Origin: DASZQY01 sp035548515
GTDB taxonomy: Bacteria > Pseudomonadota > Alphaproteobacteria > Rhizobiales > Kaistiaceae
Length of the DNA stretch: 64,000 nt
NCBI GenBank assembly: GCA_035548515.1
Contig: DASZSW010000006.1
Location: 16,016-80,015, forward strand
Reading direction: 5' to 3'
Part shown: positions 55,601 through 61,768 of the stretch, piece by piece
Position numbering within the stretch: position 1 is the stretch's first letter
Layout of the letters: each line of letters begins with the position of its first letter
Position numbers and translations under genes: made by a program
The notes under the pieces: generated by a model
Database searches by the model: none
What the model was told of the DNA's origin: nothing
The model's input: the letters and a program-made list of their open reading frames with translations, nothing else

Positions 55601-55924
55601 GGCGAACGAAATTTCGGGACCCGACAGTTCGACCTGCTTCACCTCCACACGAAGGCGCAATAGCGCGAACGGGTCGATGGCGAAGCGCGTCGACGGGATG
55701 TGGGCAACCACATCCTTGGTGCTGTCGCGAACATCGATGTTGTCGACGCGAACCACCAGCCCCAGCACCGGGTCGATGTCGACGACTGCGCGCCCTACCC
55801 CGACGTCGTATCCTGCGCCGAGGCTCTTGCGGATGATGGCCGCCACACGATCGCGCACGATTCCAAAATCGGTTGGGCCCGCGAGGACGATCAGCGTGGC
55901 GCCCAATCCGGCGATGAGCAGCAC
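52643..55924 (-). CDS. Large AsmA-like/DUF3971 envelope protein (YhdP-type)
   Basis: At least 1093 residues. It has one N-terminal transmembrane helix followed by a very long periplasmic beta-rich part and an AsmA-like C-terminal domain (ending GLALGGGSGEGLFGVTFRIAGPISQPEVFFNPLSAVAPGIFRKIFEF, typical of the group). YhdP-type proteins act in lipid transport or outer-membrane integrity. The GTG at 55924 is the first ordinary start but cuts into the helix. The frame continues upstream to a stop at 56077-56075, with a cytoplasmic-looking RQRPPRGRLAFR just before the helix and no ATG, GTG or TTG. See findings. Confidence 0.85.
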   Translation of the reverse strand: MLLIAGLGATLIVLAGPTDFGIVRDRVAAIIRKSLGAGYDVGVGRAVVDIDPVLGLVVRVDNIDVRDSTKDVVAHIPSTRFAIDPFALLRLRVEVKQVELSGPEISFARGGGGSIYLGNADTPAPAKAAAPPPTLSPAEIDAADGGFPDLLAALYIMDRGIEPQMEAAIDAGFERFGVVNGTISLSTNGQERRFPGTDLNVALDKTTSALNVTLATSGYGGRWTATIERDLDASSGSHMMSAVFSQLTIADIFPSLGDDDGLLTADIPLYGRANIRFDKNGAVQDANARLDFGAGVIRFGEDRDSVLLDEATVKVHWDVASRQMILDPSTFYFGQTRGVVTGRIFPEGDAADRRYGFEIESPGAVLAPEDSGEPPIISQRIAVNGVADMKAKVINVENAVIQAQDSAVAAAGSLGFSGVTPSLAMAATFSPMDASVLKQMWVPLIAPGARRWVLKNVGSGRLVSGRFEAAIPPGVLWTGKRPVLPDDALRLNMQFADASFTTFGKLPPIVNASGNVVVSGSTVGIDLEKGEVKVPSGVVTVDNGAFAVPNTSKRPADGLIEVQLSGSAAALAEVADSDPLRALARREMVPADLSGNGTANVSVRLPLRDGITDADVDWKVVVKTNDVASKKPFEGRTVSAADVAITVTPDDVAIYGRAKIDGVGADVSMSFPIGNGNADNTPGDRRVRLLLDEEARKRFGVGLDEVLSGTISALVSDAADGVGQHYDLDLRRARVILPGIGWTKGIGVPATLAFDVKPANEGYSVQNLVLSGDGFGFAGSAKLDETYNLQSADITRMSLHPGDSVSLKLTRGKSGYALTVRGDSFDLRGMMEHVRDKNDQSGGFPDLALDARIDRLIGFNQEEVDNASLTLVSVGGETQKVAFAGKLGGDDIALNFAVQPNGTTLQANADDAGRLLRFTNAYTHVEGGSVVLTGKAARTGPLLGTLEISGFDVTNEPALTRVIASDPSQTLGTRRVHFDHMVARFRRTDHVIAVEDALLSGDAVGATFSGRYDLSGAQVDIAGTYIPAYALNNFFSKIPIIGLALGGGSGEGLFGVTFRIAGPISQPEVFFNPLSAVAPGIFRKIFEFQRPTQ

Positions 55925-56202
55925 CAGCGCGACGATGAGCGTGACGCGGAAAGCCAGGCGTCCGCGCGGCGGGCGCTGGCGCAGCGGCCTGGCCGCCTGC
56001 TCCGAAGGACGCTGCTGCTGGAGGCGCTGGTTGATGTTTATGACGCCCTCACCTGACGTGCGCTTACACCGGACTCACACGAGCCCGGCCAGTCGCCACA
56101 CGCACCCTTCATAATCAGGAAAAACGGCCAATGCGAGGGGCGCTGGCACTGCGACGGCGCGAGTGCGAGAGTGCCGCAGACCCCAACAACCCGGAGCCTG
56201 AA

Positions 56203-56661
56203 ATGGCAAAGGCGAAGCTCGCACCGGATTTCGACCTGCCTACAGACGGCGGTGGCCGGATAAAGCTTTCCGACCTCGCCGGCCAGAAGGTCGTCGTCTA
56301 CTTCTATCCGAAGGACGACACGAGCGGCTGTACGCTCGAGGCGATCGATTTCACTAACGCTGCCAAGGCCTTCGCCAAGGCTGGCACGAAGGTGATCGGC
56401 ATCTCGCCTGACACCGAGAAGGCGCACGACAAGTTCAAGGCCAAGCACAAGCTCGGCGTAACGCTTGCCGCCGACCCGGAGAAGGTTGCCATCGAGGCGT
56501 ACGGGGTGTGGGTGGAGAAATCCATGTACGGGCGCAAGTACATGGGCGTGGAGCGCGCCACGTTCCTCATCGGGCCCGACCGCCGAATCGTCCAGGAATG
56601 GCGCAAAGTGAGGGTTCCAGGCCACGTCGAGGATGTGCTCGCCGCTGCTGAGGCCCTCTAA
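56203..56661 (+). CDS. bcp: Thioredoxin-dependent thiol peroxidase (Bcp/PrxQ)
   Basis: A 152-residue peroxiredoxin that reduces hydroperoxides. MAKAKLAPDFDLPTDGGGRIKLSDLAGQKVVVYFYPKDDTSGCTLEAIDF holds the peroxidatic Cys (SGCT, about residue 45). The resolving Cys five residues later in E. coli Bcp is absent (it reads CTLEAID), so it probably works as a 1-Cys enzyme or uses another thiol partner. RATFLIGPDRRIVQEWRKV is the family C-terminal motif. The ATG at 56203 follows CGGAGC; the longer upstream frame is not supported. Confidence 0.93.
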   Translation: MAKAKLAPDFDLPTDGGGRIKLSDLAGQKVVVYFYPKDDTSGCTLEAIDFTNAAKAFAKAGTKVIGISPDTEKAHDKFKAKHKLGVTLAADPEKVAIEAYGVWVEKSMYGRKYMGVERATFLIGPDRRIVQEWRKVRVPGHVEDVLAAAEAL

Positions 56662-56759
56662 AACCCGCAGAAACGCTGCCCCGTTAGGGATTGTTAACCT
56701 TAACCCGGTCTAATCGGCTCATCGGTTTTTTGCTCGCAGCAACAATCGGTGAGTGCGTA

Positions 56760-58091
56760 ATGACTGCTGGACTTCGTGCGACGCATTCCTTCGCCCGTAG
56801 AAAGCCTCCCCACCGCATCATTATCGCGCAGGGTGAGAATGTACGGAGCTTCACGATCCGCCCTTGGCTCATCGCCACGGTGGGCGGAACGGCATTCCTG
56901 TTCGGGGCGCTATACCTCGCCGCCACCGGCTACCTCGTATTCCGCGACGATCTGCTCGCCGCCTCCATCGCTTCCAAGGCGCGGATGCAGCACGCCTACG
57001 AAGATCGCATCGCCTCGCTCCGTTCCGACATCGATCGGTTGACCAGCCGTCAGCTTCTCAACCAAGAGGCGGTCGAGGCCGAGATGGACCGCCTCTCCGA
57101 TCGTCAGGCGGCACTCGACGCCCGCCAGGATTCGATCGCCGGGCTCAGTCAGGCCGCCAAGCGCGCCGGCATCGACCCGACCGACATTCCCGGCGCAACG
57201 GCGGACGCCACGCCCGACGATCCGCAAGACAACGAGACAGACGGACCGTCCGATTCGGAAGTGGACAAGGATCAGACCAGCAGCATAGCGCCGGTGCAGG
57301 CCGGCGTGCTGCCCCTCGCCTTCGCCGGGCTGCGCACCAGCGGTGACGCCGCTGTGGCGACTCAGGCGAGCGGCCCTGAGGTTCACCTCCAGGCCGTCAC
57401 CGCTTCGCTCGATGCGCTGGCCAAGGACCAGGTGGCCTATGTCGACACCATCGCTTCGCGGGTCTCAGCGCACACCGAACAGATCGCCGAGATACTGAAG
57501 CGGCTGGGTCAACGTGTGCCGCCAAGCCACGCAACGATGGACGATAGCGTCGGCGGTCCGCTGGTTGAGATTGACGAGGACGCCGACCCCGAGACGTTCC
57601 GCACCAACGTGGACCTGATTGCCGGTGAGATCGATCGGTACGGCACCATCCGCCGCATCGCTGGCCAGCTTCCCCTCGCCCGTCCCATGAATTCGCCAAT
57701 CACCAGCGGGTACGGTGCACGGCTGGATCCCTTCCTTGGCCGGCCGGCCATGCACACCGGCGTCGATTTCCGCGCTGCGCTGGGCTCCTACGCCCGCGCC
57801 ACTGCCGGCGGCACGGTCATCACTGCCGAATACACCGGCGGCTACGGCAACATGGTCGAGATCGACCATGGCAATGGCATCACCACACGTTACGGCCACC
57901 TTTCCGAGATCGACGTGGTCGTCGGCCAGGTGGTGGCGAAGGATGCGATTATCGGGCGCACAGGTTCGACGGGGCGCTCCACCGGCCCGCACCTCCACTA
58001 CGAGGTGCGGGTCGACGGGGCCGCAATCGATCCGATGACGTACATCAAAGCCGGCAAGGAACTGGCGCCCCTGCTGGCCTCGGCCCAATAG
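56760..58091 (+). CDS. M23 metallopeptidase with coiled coil, MepM-type murein hydrolase
   Basis: A 443-residue protein. A cytoplasmic basic N-terminus of about 35 residues leads into a transmembrane helix (PWLIATVGGTAFLFGALYLAATGYLVF), a coiled coil (about residues 75-135, DRIASLRSDIDRLTSRQLLNQEAVEAEMDRLSDRQAALDARQDSI), a Thr/Asp-rich linker, and a C-terminal M23 domain (about 325-440) with complete zinc site: AMHTGVDF and PHLHYEV. So, unlike the LysM lipoprotein at 0.9-2.3 kb, this one should be an active endopeptidase. The ATG at 56760 has GGTGAG upstream; an earlier TTG adds no plausible sequence. Confidence 0.92.
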   Translation: MTAGLRATHSFARRKPPHRIIIAQGENVRSFTIRPWLIATVGGTAFLFGALYLAATGYLVFRDDLLAASIASKARMQHAYEDRIASLRSDIDRLTSRQLLNQEAVEAEMDRLSDRQAALDARQDSIAGLSQAAKRAGIDPTDIPGATADATPDDPQDNETDGPSDSEVDKDQTSSIAPVQAGVLPLAFAGLRTSGDAAVATQASGPEVHLQAVTASLDALAKDQVAYVDTIASRVSAHTEQIAEILKRLGQRVPPSHATMDDSVGGPLVEIDEDADPETFRTNVDLIAGEIDRYGTIRRIAGQLPLARPMNSPITSGYGARLDPFLGRPAMHTGVDFRAALGSYARATAGGTVITAEYTGGYGNMVEIDHGNGITTRYGHLSEIDVVVGQVVAKDAIIGRTGSTGRSTGPHLHYEVRVDGAAIDPMTYIKAGKELAPLLASAQ

Positions 58092-58107
58092 GCGGCGCTA
58101 CGCCGCC
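58091..58107. terminator. Hairpin spanning both stop codons of a convergent pair
   Basis: GGCGGCG (58091-58097) and CGCCGCC (58101-58107) form a perfect 7-bp stem with a CTA loop. It covers the stop of the M23 gene and the stop of the FMN reductase gene. There is no T tract on either side, so it is at best a weak terminator or an RNA 3' end stabiliser. Confidence 0.35.
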
Positions 58108-58691
58108 TTGCTGGCCGCGGCGGCGAGCTTGTCGCGCAGGCCCTTCATCGCATTGCCCCAGTTGCTGAGCTGGTCGAGCATCAGGTTGACCTGGGCCTTG
58201 TGGCTCTCGGCCGGCTTGAACACCGAGAAATTTTCGAAGTCGGTGTAGAGCGACAGCGAGACGTGTGCGCGCACGTCGGCGATCTGGAGCTCGGCCATGA
58301 CGCCGCGCAAGTGCTCCACCGCGCGCACGCCGCCGGTGGTGCCGTAGCTGACGAAGCCGGCAGCCTTGTTGGTCCACTCGTGGTAGACGAAATCGATCGC
58401 GTTCTTCAGCGAGCCGGAGAAGCTGTGGTTGTACTCCGGGGTCACGAACACGAACGCATCAAGCGAATCGACCTTGGCCGACCACTTCTTGGTGTGCTCG
58501 TGCTCGTACTTGCGCATCGACGGCGGGAACGGCTCATCGAGGTTAGGCAAGTTGAACTCGGCAATGTCCACCAGCTCGTAGCTGACGTCGGCGGCGGGGC
58601 GCGCCTTGGCGAGGTCGAGGACCCAGTTCGAGACCGTCGCCCCCTTGCGGTTGGGACGTGTGGTGCCGTCGATGATACCGATCTTGAGCAT
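58098..58691 (-). CDS. NAD(P)H-dependent FMN reductase
   Basis: A 197-residue flavodoxin-fold reductase. The N-terminus is MLKIGIIDGTTRPNRKGATVSNWVL (FMN-phosphate loop TRPNRKG), the signature FVFVTPEYNHSFSGSLKNAIDFVYHEW (about residue 85) is present, and GFVSYGTTGGVRAVEHLRGVM follows. It probably transfers electrons from NAD(P)H via FMN to quinones, azo or nitro compounds. The start at 58691 is the family N-terminus. It is divergent from the HxlR regulator over a 91-bp gap. Confidence 0.9.
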   Translation of the reverse strand: MLKIGIIDGTTRPNRKGATVSNWVLDLAKARPAADVSYELVDIAEFNLPNLDEPFPPSMRKYEHEHTKKWSAKVDSLDAFVFVTPEYNHSFSGSLKNAIDFVYHEWTNKAAGFVSYGTTGGVRAVEHLRGVMAELQIADVRAHVSLSLYTDFENFSVFKPAESHKAQVNLMLDQLSNWGNAMKGLRDKLAAAASKAA

Positions 58692-58782
58692 GGCAGGCGC
58701 TTTCCCCTGGATACGTGGTATAGAAAGGTGAGTGACAAGCGATAAGTGACCGCCTGAAGCCGTCCGACAAGGGGGCACCTTT

Positions 58783-59214
58783 ATGAAACCGACTTCCCTG
58801 CACCTCACCGAACCGTGCCGGCGCATCAGCGCCCTGCTCGCGCAGATCGGTGACAAATGGACGCTGCTCGTGGTGCGCGATCTCAGCGACGGCCCGCGCC
58901 GGTTCAGTGAGATACGCCGGGCGCTCGGCTCGATCTCGCAGAAGATGCTGACCACGACGCTGAGGGCGCTGGAGCGCAACGGCTTCGTGACGCGCACTGT
59001 GTATCCCACCGTACCGCCGCGGGTGGACTATGCCCTCACCAGCCTTGGGCGCGATCTGCTCGAGCCGGTGAGCGCGCTATCGGAGTGGGCGCTGAAGAAT
59101 GCCGAACGGGTCGAACGGGCGCAGCGCACCTTCGACGCCACGCACGGGCAGCCGGCGAAGGCGAACGGACGAAGCCATGGCCACACCGCTGGCGAAGCGC
59201 GGCGGGTCAGCTAA
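58783..59214 (+). CDS. HxlR-family transcriptional regulator
   Basis: A 143-residue winged-helix regulator: PCRRISALLAQIGDKWTLLVVRDLSDGPRRFSEIRRALGSISQKMLTTTLRALERNGFVTRTVYPTVPPRVDYALTSLGRDL is the HxlR/MarR-like DNA-binding domain, followed by a dimerisation helix and a basic tail. A single Cys near the N-terminus (PCRR) matches the position used for redox sensing in some relatives. Being divergent from the FMN reductase gene, it probably controls that gene. Its stop shares CTAA with prfB. Confidence 0.9.
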   Translation: MKPTSLHLTEPCRRISALLAQIGDKWTLLVVRDLSDGPRRFSEIRRALGSISQKMLTTTLRALERNGFVTRTVYPTVPPRVDYALTSLGRDLLEPVSALSEWALKNAERVERAQRTFDATHGQPAKANGRSHGHTAGEARRVS

Positions 59215-60336
59215 CTCGGATTGGTCCCGTCCGCTTCAACACCGACGCGCTGGGCGAGCGAAGCTTCCATGAACGGGATGAGGTCGCCGTTCAGCACGCG
59301 CTGCGGGTCCGTGCTCTCCACCCCGGTGCGGAGATCCTTCACCAGCTGATACGGCTGCAGCACGTAGCTGCGGATCTGATGACCCCAACCGATGTCGGTC
59401 TTGGAGTCAGCCGTCGCCTGCGCGGCCGCTTCGCGTTTCTCGATCTCGAGTTCGTAGAGCCGGGCGCGGAGCATCTTCCACGCCGTCGCGCGGTTCTTGT
59501 GCTGCGAGCGTTCGCTCTGGCAGGCCACCGCGATACCGGTCGGTATGTGCGTCAGGCGGATCGCGGAGTCGGTGGTGTTGACATGCTGGCCGCCCTTGCC
59601 GGAGGCGCGGTAGGTATCGGTGCGCACATCCTTTTCGTCGATCTCGATGTTGATGGCGTCGTCGACGACTGGATAGACCCAGACGCTGGCAAATGAGGTG
59701 TGGCGTCGCGCCTGGCTGTCGAACGGCGAGATGCGGACCAGGCGATGCACGCCGGACTCGGTCTTGAGCCAGCCGTAGGCGCTCGGCCCCTTCACCTCCA
59801 GCGTCGCCGACTTGATGCCGGCTTCTTCGCCGTCGTGATATTCGAGCGTCGCAACCTTGTAGCCATTCTGCTCGGCGAAGCGCGTGTACATCCGCAGCAG
59901 CATCTCGGCCCAGTCCTGGGACTCGGTGCCGCCGGCGCCAGCATGAATCTCGAGATACGCGTCGTTGTGGTCGGCTTCGCCGGACAGCATCGTCTCGACC
60001 TGGCGGCGCTCGGCTTCGGCACGGAGCGCCTTCAGGGCCGCCTCGGCTTCAGTGACGATGCCGGTGTCACCCTCGGCCTCGCCGAGCTCAATCAGGCCGA
60101 CCTGGTCGTTGACCTCGCGCTCGAACTTCTCGACCGCGGCGATGCCGTCGGCGAGCGCCTGGCGCTCGCGCATCAGCTTCTGCGCCTTGTCAGGCGAATT
60201 CCAGAAATCGGGGGACTCTACTGCCGCGTTCAGTTCGGCAAGACGGGACTTTGCCTGATCCCAGTCAAAGATGCCTCCTCAGCAGGCCGATAACCTGCTG
60301 GATTTCCTCGACGGTGGATTGAATCTCGGGGCGCAT
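59211..60336 (-). CDS. prfB: Peptide chain release factor 2 with programmed +1 frameshift
   Basis: RF2 ends translation at UGA and UAA. The two parts are 60336-60268 (23 codons, MRPEIQSTVEEIQQVIGLLRRHL) and 60266-59211, with base 60267 skipped; the product is 374 residues. GGQHVNTTDSAIRLTH (GGQ) and RISPFDSQARRHTSF (the SPF specificity tripeptide, which marks RF2 and not RF1) are both seen. The reading frame meets a TGA after CTT, and +1 slippage is needed to continue. Without the shift only the part from the ATG at 60173 looks coding. It lies 1.4 kb from mrcA and is convergent with the HxlR gene. Confidence 0.93.
60264..60279 (-). promoter_or_regulatory. prfB recoding site (+1 programmed frameshift)
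   Basis: On the coding strand AGGAGGCATCTTTGAC runs from 60279 to 60264. It contains an internal Shine-Dalgarno-like AGGAGG, three bases, then the CUU slippery codon and the in-frame UGA followed by C, as in the E. coli prfB site (AGGGGGUAUCUUUGAC). When RF2 is scarce, slow termination at UGA favours the shift, so RF2 controls its own synthesis. Confidence 0.92.
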
Positions 60337-60442
60337 CGCATTGCTCGGCGGCACTTCTCAGGCCGCGTCTCTTAGACGTAGGGCGGAAGGCTGTAAACCC
60401 TTGGCGGACTGCGCTATTGCGGGCAACGAAAGGATTGCCCCC

Positions 60443-61768
60443 GTGGATCCCGTCGCCCACCAACGCCGCCGGCTCAAGGCCGGCTGGCTGTCGCGCCGCC
60501 TGTGGCGCCGCCGGCTCGTCTTCTGGCTGGGTGCCGTCGCGGTGGGCGTCGTCGGTGTGGGCTTCGCAGTCGCGTCGAACTGGGCGCAGGCGTTGTTCGC
60601 GAAGGTCAGCGGTCCCTATCCGTGGGCGCCGGTGCTGATCACGCCGATCGGCATGATGTTGTGCGCGCTCTGCGCCTCCCGCTACTTTCCTGGCTCGCAG
60701 GGAAGTGGAATCCCGCACGCGATTGCGGCGCGCACGCTCCGCACGCGACAGGACCGCGATCGGCTGCTGTCGCCGCGCATCATCGCCGGGAAAATCGGGC
60801 TCACCGTGGCGGCCCTGCTGTGCGGCGCTTCGGTTGGCCGCGAGGGCCCGACAGTTCAGATCGGCGCCGCGATCATGCTGCAGGTGGCGCGCTGGGGAAG
60901 GCTCCAGCAGGAACGCGGATTGATCCTGGCGGGATCGGCCGCGGGCATCGCGGCAGCATTCAACACCCCGCTGGCCGGAATCGTGTTCGCCATCGAGGAG
61001 ATGAGCCGGTCGTTCGAGCAGCGCACCAGCGGCCTGGTGTTCTACACCGTCATCATCGCCGGCATTGCTGCACTGGCGCTGTCCGGCAACTACACCTATT
61101 TCGGCACCACGAGCGCTACGGTGAGCAGCGTCGAAGACTGGGCCCTCGTGCTGATCTGCGGCATTGTCGGAGGCCTTGTGGGCGGCGCGTTTTCGCGCCT
61201 GCTGGTCGAGGGCATGCGCCGAGCGGCGACGTGGATCGCGCCGCAACCCTTGCGGCGGGTCGCTGTGTTCGCGCTGGCGTGCGGCGTGGTCGTCGCAATC
61301 GCCGGCGTTGCGACGGGAGGCATGACTTACGGCACCGGCTACGAGCAGGCGCGCGCCGCAGTCGAGGGGCACGCCCTACCCTGGTTCTTCTGGCCGGCAA
61401 AGCTGGTCGCGACTCTGGCCACGGCAGTGTCCGGGGTGCCCGGCGGCATTTTCGCACCATCACTGACGGTCGGCGCGGGCCTCGGCGACTTCATAGCGCA
61501 GCTCGCGGGCTCGCCGTCATCCGGCCTGCTGGTGGTCATCGGCATGGCCGGATATTTCGCCGGCGTCGTGCAGGCGCCGCTGACCGCCTTCGTCATCATC
61601 CTGGAGATGACCGGCAACCACGCCAACGTCATCCCGCTGATGCTCGCATCCGCGGTAGGCTTCGCGGCATCGAAAATCCTGGCGCCGGAGCCGCTCTATC
61701 ACGCGCTGGCGGCCAACATCGTGCAACAGGCACGTGCGGATGCGGGAGTGTCGTCCACGGCCGGCTAG
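60443..61768 (+). CDS. ClC-family chloride channel/antiporter
   Basis: A 441-residue inner-membrane protein with about ten helices. The selectivity motifs are all present: GSQGSGIP (about residue 85), GREGPTVQIG (about 130, with the gating Glu) and GGIFAPSLTVGAGLG (about 335). A conserved Tyr (ALYHAL-like PLYHALAAN) is seen near the C-terminus. It is probably a Cl-/H+ exchanger or channel. The GTG at 60443 is preceded by GAAAGGA. It is divergent from prfB over 106 bp and its stop overlaps that of mrcA. Confidence 0.9.
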   Translation: MDPVAHQRRRLKAGWLSRRLWRRRLVFWLGAVAVGVVGVGFAVASNWAQALFAKVSGPYPWAPVLITPIGMMLCALCASRYFPGSQGSGIPHAIAARTLRTRQDRDRLLSPRIIAGKIGLTVAALLCGASVGREGPTVQIGAAIMLQVARWGRLQQERGLILAGSAAGIAAAFNTPLAGIVFAIEEMSRSFEQRTSGLVFYTVIIAGIAALALSGNYTYFGTTSATVSSVEDWALVLICGIVGGLVGGAFSRLLVEGMRRAATWIAPQPLRRVAVFALACGVVVAIAGVATGGMTYGTGYEQARAAVEGHALPWFFWPAKLVATLATAVSGVPGGIFAPSLTVGAGLGDFIAQLAGSPSSGLLVVIGMAGYFAGVVQAPLTAFVIILEMTGNHANVIPLMLASAVGFAASKILAPEPLYHALAANIVQQARADAGVSSTAG

